Source: Bacteroidales bacterium
GTDB lineage: Bacteria; Bacteroidota; Bacteroidia; Bacteroidales; CG2-30-32-10
NCBI GenBank assembly: GCA_035353855.1
Contig: DAOQAK010000005.1
Coordinates: 1 to 64,000 of the forward strand
Reading direction: 5' to 3'
Length of the DNA: 64,000 nt
Shown here: positions 8,671-16,761 of the stretch, in pieces
Numbering within the stretch: position 1 is the first letter of the stretch
Layout of the letters: every line of letters begins with the position of its first letter
Translations under genes and position numbers: made by a program
Notes under the pieces: model-generated
The model's input: only the letters and a program-made list of their open reading frames with translations
What the model was told of the DNA's origin: nothing
Database searches by the model: none

Positions 8671-8936
8671 AGCTTTTTGTTTTTAGTTATTAATTATTTT
8701 GTGATTTGGTGAATAAAAGTATATGTATATTTCGATATTATGATGACAAAATTAAATATTTTTTGTAAAAAACATATAAATTTATAAAAAAAATATATTA
8801 GAAATCAAAATTTTCTGTTAAAAACCGTTTTAATTAAATAATTTATATGAATTCATTTCGGTTCATTTTACTTTTTTAATTATTAAAGACTATTTTTGTT
8901 GAAGCAAACTTTTTTAACTATTAGATATTAATTCCT

Positions 8937-9431
8937 ATGAATATAAAACTCCGCAAAGCCAATGAATCCGACCTTCCTGAGGTTTTTGATTTAATTAAAG
9001 AACTTGCTTTGTATGAAAAAGCTCCTGATGAAGTTACCGTTACATTAAACGATTTGAAAAATGATGGTTTCGGAAAAAATCCAATTTATGAAATAATTCT
9101 TGCCGAGGTTAATAATGAAATTCTTGGGATGGCATTTTATTTTTATGCCTATTCTACCTGGAAAGGAAAATGTATTTATCTTGAAGATATTATTGTTCGT
9201 GAAGCGTATCGAGGGAAAAAAATTGGCAAGCTTTTATTTGAAGCTGTGATCATGAAATGCAAAGAAGTAAAAGCTAGAAGAATGATGTGGCAGGTACTCG
9301 ACTGGAATACTCCGGCAATAAATTTTTATAAAAAATACAATGCATCGCTCGATCAGTCGTGGGTCAATGGAAGACTTACCGAAAAACAAATTCATGATTT
9401 TATTCCCGAAATTGATATTTTTGTAAATTAA
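8937..9431 (+). CDS. GNAT acetyltransferase, spermidine/spermine N1-acetyltransferase-like
   Basis: A cytosolic acetyl-CoA-dependent N-acetyltransferase of the GNAT superfamily covering the whole 164 residues. The resemblance to the SSAT (diamine acetyltransferase) branch is visible in YEKAPDEVTVT near residue 27, FYFYAYSTWKGKCIYLEDI in the middle, the acetyl-CoA loop YRGKKIGKLL and the WNTPAINFYKKY motif near the C-terminus. A polyamine or thialysine-type substrate is therefore likely but not proven. The gene is the first of a tight plus-strand run; kdsB begins 17 bases after its stop. Confidence 0.85.
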   Translation: MNIKLRKANESDLPEVFDLIKELALYEKAPDEVTVTLNDLKNDGFGKNPIYEIILAEVNNEILGMAFYFYAYSTWKGKCIYLEDIIVREAYRGKKIGKLLFEAVIMKCKEVKARRMMWQVLDWNTPAINFYKKYNASLDQSWVNGRLTEKQIHDFIPEIDIFVN

Positions 9432-9448
9432 TTGTATAAAATTATTTT

Positions 9449-10210
9449 ATGAATTTTATTGGTTTCATTCCTGCACGTTACGGTTCTACACGCTTTCCGG
9501 GAAAACCTTTGCATGTTATTGAAGGAAAATCGATGATACAGCGCGTGTATGAACAATGTGCGAAATCAAAGGTTTTATCTGCACTTGCTGTTGCTACTGA
9601 TGATGAAAGGATTTTTAAACATGTTATTTCCTTTGGCGGAAAAGCAATAATGACGAAGTCTGAACATAAATGCGGAACGGAAAGATGTCACGAAGCTTTT
9701 CAGATTTTGAAGAGTGAAAATAAATTTTCAGATAATGATGTTGTTATAAATATACAGGGTGATGAACCGCTTATCAATCCGGAACAAATTAATCTGGTTA
9801 GCTCATTGTTTGCAAGAAAAGAAGTTCATATTGCGACATTAATTCGCAAACTTGAATCGGAAACAGATTTAAAAAGCAACACGGTTATTAAAGTAGTTAT
9901 TGATAAAAATAAAAAAGCATTATATTTCAGCAGGGCTGCAATTCCTTATTTGGCGGGTAATTCAGAGAATAAAAATATTTCCGAAAATAATTTTTTTATG
10001 CATATAGGAATTTATGCATATCGTGCTTCGGTATTAAATGAAATTGTAAAACTTCAGCAATCTTCGCTTGAAAAAGCGGAATCGCTTGAGCAATTACGAT
10101 GGCTTGAAAACGGGTTTCCTATACATGTTGAATTTACTAAATATGAAAGTCATTCGGTTGATATCCCTTCTGATATTGACAAAATCATTAAGTTGCTGAA
10201 AGAAAAATAA
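9449..10210 (+). CDS. kdsB: 3-deoxy-manno-octulosonate cytidylyltransferase (CMP-KDO synthetase)
   Basis: Activates KDO with CTP to CMP-KDO for addition to lipid A in lipopolysaccharide synthesis; cytosolic. The N-terminal nucleotide-binding signature IPARYGSTRFPGKPL is at residues ~6-20, followed by VATDDERI, the region around KCGTERCHEAF, NIQGDEPLI, and a C-terminal ESHSVDIPSDIDKI. The length of 253 residues is usual for KdsB. Its presence supports a Gram-negative cell envelope with KDO-containing LPS. It lies 17 bases after the acetyltransferase gene and 3 bases before the HU/SPOR gene. Confidence 0.96.
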   Translation: MNFIGFIPARYGSTRFPGKPLHVIEGKSMIQRVYEQCAKSKVLSALAVATDDERIFKHVISFGGKAIMTKSEHKCGTERCHEAFQILKSENKFSDNDVVINIQGDEPLINPEQINLVSSLFARKEVHIATLIRKLESETDLKSNTVIKVVIDKNKKALYFSRAAIPYLAGNSENKNISENNFFMHIGIYAYRASVLNEIVKLQQSSLEKAESLEQLRWLENGFPIHVEFTKYESHSVDIPSDIDKIIKLLKEK

Positions 10211-10213
10211 ATC

Positions 10214-11146
10214 ATGATTGCGCAATATCTCAGCGAACTGTTACTCCGTTTCGATACAGTAGTACTTCCGGGTTTGGGAACATTTCAGTTAAAAAATGTT
10301 CCAGCAACAATGTCGGGAAATACAATAATTCCTCCGGGGAAAAAAATATTATTTGATCCTTCATTAAATGTGAATGATGGGGTATTAGCAAATTATATTT
10401 CTGAAAAAGATAGGATCTCATTTGTTGATGCCTGCTCACAAATTCAGAATTATGTTTCAAATATTCTAAAGAATCTTGATGAAGGAAATGAAATAACTCT
10501 TGAAAAAATCGGGATACTGAAAAAAGATGATTCGGGAAACCTTTGTTTTAAGGCAGATAAAGGTGATATATATAATATTGATTCATTTGGACTGGGCTCT
10601 GTTTCTGCCATTCCACTAATGGGAAATACTGTAGAAGAAAAAATAATATCAAAGAAAAAAACAACTCATAAGTTGATATGGATTGCTGCAATTGTAGTTT
10701 TATTTATTGCCGGTTTTACAACTGTTTATTTTATAAAACCCGGTTTATTAAAGGGTTTTGGAATAAATAACAAAATTAGTAAACAAGAAAATTCAAACAC
10801 TGTTTTGAATACAAATCAAAATAAAAATATTTCTGAAAATAAAGTTTCAACTACAAATAATAAAGATTCAGTTATAACAGGAAAACAGGATAATATTACT
10901 GAAAGCCCACAACAGGAGGGTGTTCGTTATTATATAATTGCTGCCAGTTTCCGAATCAAAGAGAATGCGGAGAATTATGCTGTTCGGCTTACAAGTAAAG
11001 GCTATAAATCGGAAAGTATATTTTTACCTGAACGTAATCTATATGTGGTAAGTTATGATACATATACCGATAAAACTCAGGCTAATCAAGCTCTTGCAAG
11101 TATTTTAGCTTCTGAAAATTCGGCAGCATGGATTTTAGAAAAATAA
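10214..11146 (+). CDS. HU-CCDC81 / SPOR domain membrane protein
   Basis: An N-terminal HU-like region (residues ~1-125; SELLLRFDTVVLPGLGTF, FDPSLNVNDG) belongs to the HU-CCDC81 group found in Bacteroidota. A single transmembrane helix follows at ~153-174 (LIWIAAIVVLFIAGFTTVYF), then an Asn/Ser/Thr-rich linker. A SPOR domain fills residues ~238-308 (YYIIAASFRIKENAENYA, LYVVSYDTYTD). SPOR domains bind denuded peptidoglycan at division sites, so a cytoplasmic HU-like domain is joined to a periplasmic septal-wall-binding domain. It starts 3 bases after kdsB and ends 12 bases before trmB, so the genes are probably co-transcribed. Confidence 0.88.
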   Translation: MIAQYLSELLLRFDTVVLPGLGTFQLKNVPATMSGNTIIPPGKKILFDPSLNVNDGVLANYISEKDRISFVDACSQIQNYVSNILKNLDEGNEITLEKIGILKKDDSGNLCFKADKGDIYNIDSFGLGSVSAIPLMGNTVEEKIISKKKTTHKLIWIAAIVVLFIAGFTTVYFIKPGLLKGFGINNKISKQENSNTVLNTNQNKNISENKVSTTNNKDSVITGKQDNITESPQQEGVRYYIIAASFRIKENAENYAVRLTSKGYKSESIFLPERNLYVVSYDTYTDKTQANQALASILASENSAAWILEK

Positions 11147-11158
11147 AATTTCAGGAAA

Positions 11159-11839
11159 GTGAAAAAAAGAAAATTATTTAAGTTCGCACAACTGGAAACT
11201 TTTAATAATGTCATTCAGCCTAGCCCGGAAGAATTTGTACATGAAGATTTTTTTCTTAAAGGAAAATGGAAAAGCGAATATTTTAAAAATAATAATCCTA
11301 TTATACTTGAACTGGGTTGCGGAAAAGGAGAATATACAATAAGTCTTGCTGAAGTATATCCTGATAAAAATTTTATTGGAGTGGATATTAAAGGTGATCG
11401 ATTATGGAGAGGCGGTAAAACAGCTTTGGATAAAAACCTTGTCAATGTGGCTTTTCTGAGAATTCATATTGAGAAGATAAATAATTTTTTCAGCCAGGAT
11501 GAAGTTTCGGAAATATGGATAACGTTTCCCGACCCGCAACCGAATAAACCAAATATAAAGAAACGTCTTACTTCTCTGCAATTCCTGGAGCGTTATAAAA
11601 AAATATTATCTGAAAAAAGTATCATTCATCTTAAAACCGATAATGCGCCATTATTTGACTTCACGCTGGAAGTAATTGAAAATTACAAACACCATCTCAT
11701 TTACCAAACTCACGATTTGTATAACGAGAAAAATATTAAAGAAGAACTTCACATAAAAACGTATTATGAGCAAATGTTTCTGAAAGAAGGGTTTCCCATC
11801 TGTTATCTCGAATTCAGTTTGAATTCTTGCTCCGTGTAA
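11159..11839 (+). CDS. trmB: tRNA (guanine-N7-)-methyltransferase
   Basis: Makes m7G46 in tRNA using S-adenosylmethionine. The SAM-binding motif LELGCGKGEYTISLAE lies at about residues 57-72, followed by NFIGVDIKG, the region WITFPDPQPNKPN characteristic of TrmB, and LKTDNAPLFDFTLEV. The start is a GTG preceded by a purine-rich AGGAAA. The last residues (NSCSV) are encoded by the first bases of a dispersed CTCCGTG-type repeat, which seems to have replaced or extended the native C-terminus by a few residues. Last gene of the run starting at 8937. Confidence 0.93.
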   Translation: MKKRKLFKFAQLETFNNVIQPSPEEFVHEDFFLKGKWKSEYFKNNNPIILELGCGKGEYTISLAEVYPDKNFIGVDIKGDRLWRGGKTALDKNLVNVAFLRIHIEKINNFFSQDEVSEIWITFPDPQPNKPNIKKRLTSLQFLERYKKILSEKSIIHLKTDNAPLFDFTLEVIENYKHHLIYQTHDLYNEKNIKEELHIKTYYEQMFLKEGFPICYLEFSLNSCSV

Positions 11840-11872
11840 CTCCGTGTCTTCTCTGTGCAACTTCGTGTAATT
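11824..11872. repeat. Degenerate CTCYGTG-type dispersed repeat
   Basis: The tract holds several direct variants of one heptamer (CTCCGTG, CTCCGTG, CTCTGTG, CTTCGTG) spaced by about 10 bases. Similar tracts occur at 20058-20162 and 60012-60118. It begins inside the last codons of trmB. Confidence 0.6.
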
Positions 11873-11918
11873 TTTTTATTAAAGAAAGTTAGTAAATAAA
11901 TAAGTCATCTAAAAACAT

Positions 11919-11926
11919 TAATTTTG
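11919..11926 (+). promoter_or_regulatory. Putative -7 element for the FAD/Fe-S oxidase gene
   Basis: TAATTTTG fits the TAnnTTTG octamer and lies 22 bases before the ATG. No good TTTG partner is seen 17-23 bases upstream, so this is only a half-supported promoter. Confidence 0.4.
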
Positions 11927-11948
11927 AATTTATTATTTTATAATACTT

Positions 11949-14882
11949 ATGACATTGAATATCAATTTTTCTATTCTTCAAAAACAACTTGAAGGCGACT
12001 TATATACCGACGAATCAGCAAGATTGATTTATGCTACCGATGCTTCTGCATACCGCGAAAAACCTCTTGCTGTAACGCGTCCGAAGAATAAAGAGGATAT
12101 TAAAAAAATCATTGCATTCGCACACGAAAATAAAATTTCAATTATTCCTAGAACAGCCGGAACATCGCTTGCAGGGCAGGTTGTAGGCGGAGGAATTGTG
12201 GTTGATGTTTCAAAATATTTGACCGGCATTCTTGAAATAAATGAAAAAGAAAAATGGGTTCGTGTTCAGCCGGGTGTTGTTCTTGATGAGTTGAATAAAA
12301 TACTTGAACCGAAAGGACTTTTATTTGGCCCTGAAACTTCCACATCTTCGCGTTGCATGCTCGGAGGAATGGTTGGAAATAATTCCTGCGGCGCTCATTC
12401 GTTGATTTACGGCAGTACCCGCGACCATTTGATTTCAGTGGATGCTATTCTTTCTGATGGAAGCGAAGTAAAATTTTCTGAAATAGAAAAAAATGAATTT
12501 GAAAATAAATGCAAAGGCAACTCACTTGAAAGCCGCATTTATCAAAACATTCGTGAGATACTTTCCAATTCGGAAAATCAAAAGGAAATATTAAATCAAT
12601 ACCCTGATAAAAATTTAAAACGCCGGAACACAGGCTACGCAATCGATTTGCTTATGGATTGCGAACCGTTTACAAATGGTGGAGAGAAATTTAATTTCTG
12701 TAAACTCATTGCAGGTTCTGAAGGAACGCTTGCTTTCATTACTGAAATAAAATTAAATCTTGTTCCGCTTCCGCCAAAAGAAAAAGCTTTGGTTTGCATT
12801 CACTTGAAAAGTGTTGAAGAATCGCTGCATGCAAACCTTATCGCATTAAAACATAATCCCGTTTCAATTGAATTGATGGACAAAGCCATCATGGATTTAA
12901 CGAAAGAAAATATCACACAAAATAAAAATCGGTTTTTTGTAAAAGGTGATCCCGGCGCGATTCTGATTGTTGAATTTGCTGAAGAACAAAAAGAGGTCTA
13001 TTTAGAAAAAGCAAAGGCAATGGAAGAGGAAATGAAAGCTACAGGTTACGGTTTTCATTTTCCTGTTGTTACCGGAAGCGATATTAAAAAAGTTTGGGAC
13101 CTTCGCAAAGCCGGACTGGGCGTGCTTTCCAACTATCCGGGTGATGCAAAACCGGTTTCACTGATTGAAGATACTGCAGTAAATCCGCAGTTTCTTCCTG
13201 CATACATTAAAGATATTGATGCAATGCTTGCAAGACATAAGCTTAATACGGTTTATTATGCGCACATTGCTACAGGCGAGCTTCACATCAAACCTGTGTT
13301 GAATTTGAAAGACCCGAAAGATGTTGAATTATTTCGCACAGTTGCTTTGGAAACAGCTCAGCTTGTGAAAAAATATAAAGGTTCATTAAGTGGTGAGCAT
13401 GGTGATGGCAGACTGCGCGGCGAATTCATTCCCTTAATGATTGGCGAGCATAATTACAATTTACTAAAACAAATTAAAAAAACCTGGGACCCAGAAAATA
13501 TTTTTAATCCCGGAAAAATTACCGACACGCCGAAAATGAATACCAGTCTGCGTTTCGAGAAGGGAGCAAAAGAAAAAGAAATAAAAACATTTTTCGATTT
13601 TTCGCACGACCATGGCATTCTTCGTGCTGTTGAAAAATGTAATGGTTCTGCCGACTGCCGCAAATCCAATATTATCGGGGGAACCATGTGCCCGAGTTAC
13701 ATGGCTACGAAAGATGAAAATAAATCAACACGCGCAAGAGCCAATATTTTAAGGGAATTCCTGACGCATTCGCAAAATAAAAATCCTTTCAGTCATAAAG
13801 AAATTTATGAAGTGATGGATTTGTGTCTTTCATGTAAAGGCTGCAAATCGGAATGCCCGTCGAATGTGGATATTACTAAATACAAAGCGGAATTCTTACA
13901 ACATTATTACGATGAACATGGTGTTCCGTTTCGTTCAAAGATGATTGCCGACATCACGCGAACCAACAGTATTGGCGCTATTCTCCCATCGGTATTTAAT
14001 TTCTTTGTAAAAAATAAATTCTTTTCAGGTGTTGCTAAAAGTGTTCTTGGATTTGCTCCAAAGCGCAGTATTCCTACATTATATAAAATTACGCTGCGAA
14101 ATTGGTTTAAGAAATTTTCTTCAGAAAGAGATAACAACAAATTAAAAAATGGGAAAGTATTTTTATTTGCAGATGAATTCACAAACTATAACGATACTGA
14201 AATTGGAATTAAAGCAGTAGAGCTTCTCACCAGGCTTGGTTACCAGGTTGAACTACCAAATCATGTTCAAAGCGGAAGAACATATTTATCAAAAGGATTA
14301 GTAAGAAAAGCAAAAGAAATTGCAAATAAAAATGTAGAGTTGTTAAAAGATTTGGTTAATGATAACTCTCCGTTGATAGGCATAGAACCTTCGGGAATAC
14401 TGACATTCCGTGATGAATACCCGGAACTTGTTGACGAGAATTTAAAAGAAGCTTCCAAAAAACTTTCAAAAAATTGTTTGATGTTTGATGAATTTATTGC
14501 TTCGGAATATGAGAAAGGTATAATCAGCAAAGACTTGTTCTCAAAAGAAATCAAAAGCATTAAATTACATGGGCATTGTCATCAGAAATCGCTGGCATCA
14601 ACTGAACCTACGAAGAAAATGCTTGAGATTCCTGAAAATTATAAAGTGGATGAAATCAAATCGGGTTGTTGTGGAATGGCCGGGTCGTTTGGTTATGAAA
14701 AGGAACATTACGATGTTTCGATGAAAGTGGGCGAACTGGTTTTATTTCCGGAAATCAGAAAAACAAACGATGAGGTAATTATTGCTGCACCCGGCACCAG
14801 TTGCCGCCATCAGATAAAAGATGGAACAGGAAGAAAAGCATATCATCCCATTGAAATTTTATATGATGCATTAATAAATTAA
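11949..14882 (+). CDS. FAD-linked oxidase / Fe-S fusion (D-lactate or glycolate dehydrogenase-like)
   Basis: A three-part redox protein of the GlcD/Dld-II/YdiJ type, oxidising a 2-hydroxy acid and passing electrons through Fe-S clusters toward the quinone pool or another acceptor. Residues ~35-215 are the FAD-binding PCMH domain (PRTAGTSLAGQVVGGGIVVD, GGMVGNNSCGAHS). Residues ~270-525 are the FAD-oxidase C-terminal domain (GEHGDGRLRGEF; ENIFNPGKI). A ferredoxin-like region follows with Cys626, 629, 632 and 636 (CLSCKGCKSECP) plus an earlier Cys-rich stretch (CNGSADCRKS). The last part has CCG-type motifs (HGHCHQKS, SGCCGMAGSFGYE). At 977 residues it has the length of these fusions. The exact substrate cannot be read from sequence. 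It is transcribed alone. Confidence 0.88.
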   Translation: MTLNINFSILQKQLEGDLYTDESARLIYATDASAYREKPLAVTRPKNKEDIKKIIAFAHENKISIIPRTAGTSLAGQVVGGGIVVDVSKYLTGILEINEKEKWVRVQPGVVLDELNKILEPKGLLFGPETSTSSRCMLGGMVGNNSCGAHSLIYGSTRDHLISVDAILSDGSEVKFSEIEKNEFENKCKGNSLESRIYQNIREILSNSENQKEILNQYPDKNLKRRNTGYAIDLLMDCEPFTNGGEKFNFCKLIAGSEGTLAFITEIKLNLVPLPPKEKALVCIHLKSVEESLHANLIALKHNPVSIELMDKAIMDLTKENITQNKNRFFVKGDPGAILIVEFAEEQKEVYLEKAKAMEEEMKATGYGFHFPVVTGSDIKKVWDLRKAGLGVLSNYPGDAKPVSLIEDTAVNPQFLPAYIKDIDAMLARHKLNTVYYAHIATGELHIKPVLNLKDPKDVELFRTVALETAQLVKKYKGSLSGEHGDGRLRGEFIPLMIGEHNYNLLKQIKKTWDPENIFNPGKITDTPKMNTSLRFEKGAKEKEIKTFFDFSHDHGILRAVEKCNGSADCRKSNIIGGTMCPSYMATKDENKSTRARANILREFLTHSQNKNPFSHKEIYEVMDLCLSCKGCKSECPSNVDITKYKAEFLQHYYDEHGVPFRSKMIADITRTNSIGAILPSVFNFFVKNKFFSGVAKSVLGFAPKRSIPTLYKITLRNWFKKFSSERDNNKLKNGKVFLFADEFTNYNDTEIGIKAVELLTRLGYQVELPNHVQSGRTYLSKGLVRKAKEIANKNVELLKDLVNDNSPLIGIEPSGILTFRDEYPELVDENLKEASKKLSKNCLMFDEFIASEYEKGIISKDLFSKEIKSIKLHGHCHQKSLASTEPTKKMLEIPENYKVDEIKSGCCGMAGSFGYEKEHYDVSMKVGELVLFPEIRKTNDEVIIAAPGTSCRHQIKDGTGRKAYHPIEILYDALIN

Positions 14883-14890
14883 TAAAGTTT

Positions 14891-14919
14891 TTTGCGTATT
14901 AAAAAAAATTGTATATTTG
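14891..14919 (+). promoter_or_regulatory. Bacteroidota-type promoter for rimP-nusA-infB
   Basis: TTTG at 14891-14894, 17 bases, then a perfect TAnnTTTG (TATATTTG, 14912-14919). Transcription would start near 14926, giving a leader of about 65 bases that contains the strong hairpin at 14945-14970. Confidence 0.75.
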
Positions 14920-14944
14920 CAGCGAAGAAAATACGGCGATACAG

Positions 14945-14970
14945 AAAGAGGGGACGAGAGTCCCCTCTTT
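14945..14970 (+). promoter_or_regulatory. Leader hairpin with GAGA tetraloop before rimP
   Basis: A perfect 11-bp stem (AAAGAGGGGAC / GTCCCCTCTTT) closed by a GNRA-type GAGA tetraloop, in the 5' leader between promoter and the rimP start codon. It is not followed by a T-run, so it is not an intrinsic terminator; it may stabilise the leader, affect translation of rimP, or bind a protein. Confidence 0.7.
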
Positions 14971-14989
14971 CATTGACTTGAAAATACTG

Positions 14990-15448
14990 ATGATTAAAGA
15001 AGAAAATATATCAAAACTTATTAACGGTAAGCTTTCCGGAAGCGATAAATTTTTGGTTTCGGTTAAAGTAAACCCGGGTAACAGAATTGTTGTTTATATC
15101 GATTCCGATACATCTGTTACCATAGATGATTGCGCTGGACTTAGCCGCTTTATTGAATCGCAGTACGATAGGGAAGCAGAAGATTATGAACTGGAAGTTT
15201 CATCGGCAGGATTAAGTCACCCGTTGATTCTGCAAAGACAGTACAAAAAAAATATTGGACGTAAAGTAAAAACAGTATTAAAAAACGGAACAGTAAGAAA
15301 AGGTATTATTAAAAATGTTTCCGATAATGATTTTGAATTACTTGAAGAAAACACAGTGAAAGAAAAAAATAAAAAAATAATAGTTGAAAATATTGTTTCC
15401 ATAGCATTTTCGGATGTGAAGGAAACCAAACTTATCATTAACTTATAA
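14990..15448 (+). CDS. rimP: Ribosome maturation factor RimP
   Basis: Cytosolic factor for 30S subunit assembly. The start ATG at 14990 (MIKEENISKLINGKL) was chosen because a longer frame would run back through the promoter and the leader hairpin. Family features are IDSDTSVTIDDCAGLSRFIE and YELEVSSAGLSHPL in the N-terminal domain and an SH3-like C-terminal part (VKTVLKNGTVRKGIIKNVS). At 152 residues the length is normal. First gene of the rimP-nusA-infB operon, the usual arrangement in bacteria; nusA starts 12 bases after its stop. Confidence 0.93.
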   Translation: MIKEENISKLINGKLSGSDKFLVSVKVNPGNRIVVYIDSDTSVTIDDCAGLSRFIESQYDREAEDYELEVSSAGLSHPLILQRQYKKNIGRKVKTVLKNGTVRKGIIKNVSDNDFELLEENTVKEKNKKIIVENIVSIAFSDVKETKLIINL

Positions 15449-15460
15449 TAGTTATACAAA

Positions 15461-16696
15461 ATGGAACATATTAATTTAGTTGAATCATTCTCCGAGTTCA
15501 AAGAATTTAAAAACATCGACAGGGCAACATTAATGCGTATTCTTGAGGAAGTTTTCAGAGGTATGCTGGCGAAAAAATACGGTTCGGCTGATAACTTCGA
15601 TATTATTGTAAACGTGGATAAGGGAGACCTTGAAATATGGCGTAATCGTACCATCGTTGACGATAATGCAGTAGAAGATTCAAACCAGCAAATTGCATAT
15701 TCCGAAGCCATTAAAATAGAACCCGATTTTGAAATTGGTGAAGATGTTTCGGAAGAATTCCGTATGGAACATTTTGGTCGTCGTGAAATACTTTCTATCA
15801 GACAGAATCTGGCTTCTAAAATTCTTGATCTTGAAAAAGATAATGTTTATAAAAAATATAAAGAACGTATAGGCGAGATCGTTGCAGGCGAAGTTTACCA
15901 GGTTTGGAAAAAAGAAATTCTTATTCTTGATGATGAAGGGATTGAACTTTTACTTCCAAAATCAGAACAAATCCCATCCGATTTCTACAGAAAGGGAGAT
16001 TCATTAAGAGCAGTGGTTTCAAAAGTAGAAATGAAAAATAATACACCGGTAATAATTTTATCGCGTACATCACCCGTATTTCTTGAACGATTATTTGAAC
16101 AGGAAGTTCCTGAAGTTTTCGACGGACTTATCACAATTAAAAACATTGTAAGAGTTCCCGGCGAAAGAGCTAAAGTTGCCGTAGAATCTTATGATGACAG
16201 GATTGACCCTGTTGGTGCATGCGTTGGTATGAAAGGTTCACGTATTCACGGGATAGTACGAGAATTGAAAAACGAAAATATTGATGTTATCAATTATACA
16301 TCGAATCCTACTTTATATATTCAGCGTGCATTAAGTCCGGCAAAAATTTCATCGATCATAATTCATGATGATACCAAGCGTGCCGATGTTTATCTTAAGC
16401 CAGACCAGGTTTCTATGGCAATAGGAAAAGGCGGGTATAATATTAAGCTTGCCGGAAAACTTACAGGTTATGAAATTGATGTATATCGCGATGCAGAGGA
16501 AGACATTGAGGATGTTGACTTACAGGAATTCAGCGACGAGATCGATCAGTGGATTATTGATGAACTGAAAAATATCGGATGCGATACAGCAAAAAGTGTT
16601 TTAGAAATACCTGTTGAAGAATTGGTTCAAAGAACCGACCTGGAAGAAGAAACCATTAAAGAAGTAATTCGAATATTAAGGTCAGAGTTTGAATAA
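15461..16696 (+). CDS. nusA: Transcription termination/antitermination protein NusA
   Basis: RNA polymerase-bound elongation factor controlling pausing, termination and antitermination. Residues ~1-130 are the polymerase-binding N-terminal domain (ESFSEFKEF, VFRGMLAKKYG). An S1 domain follows at ~133-200 (GEIVAGEVYQVWKKEILILD), then KH domains at ~230-350 (DPVGACVGMKGSRIHGIVRE and MAIGKGGYNIKLA). The C-terminus has a single helix-hairpin-helix-like region. At 411 residues it is shorter than E. coli NusA, lacking the two acidic repeats, as is usual in Bacteroidota. It is the middle gene of the operon. Confidence 0.95.
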   Translation: MEHINLVESFSEFKEFKNIDRATLMRILEEVFRGMLAKKYGSADNFDIIVNVDKGDLEIWRNRTIVDDNAVEDSNQQIAYSEAIKIEPDFEIGEDVSEEFRMEHFGRREILSIRQNLASKILDLEKDNVYKKYKERIGEIVAGEVYQVWKKEILILDDEGIELLLPKSEQIPSDFYRKGDSLRAVVSKVEMKNNTPVIILSRTSPVFLERLFEQEVPEVFDGLITIKNIVRVPGERAKVAVESYDDRIDPVGACVGMKGSRIHGIVRELKNENIDVINYTSNPTLYIQRALSPAKISSIIIHDDTKRADVYLKPDQVSMAIGKGGYNIKLAGKLTGYEIDVYRDAEEDIEDVDLQEFSDEIDQWIIDELKNIGCDTAKSVLEIPVEELVQRTDLEEETIKEVIRILRSEFE

Positions 16697-16761
16697 AAAA
16701 ATATAATTTTACAGCATAATTCTAGATAATTTTTAAGTTCAGAATTATATAAGGATAAAAT

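Noticed and set aside
14909..14989. Longer N-terminus for RimP from 14909
   Set aside because: It would be encoded by the promoter octamer and the leader hairpin; the ATG at 14990 matches the family start.
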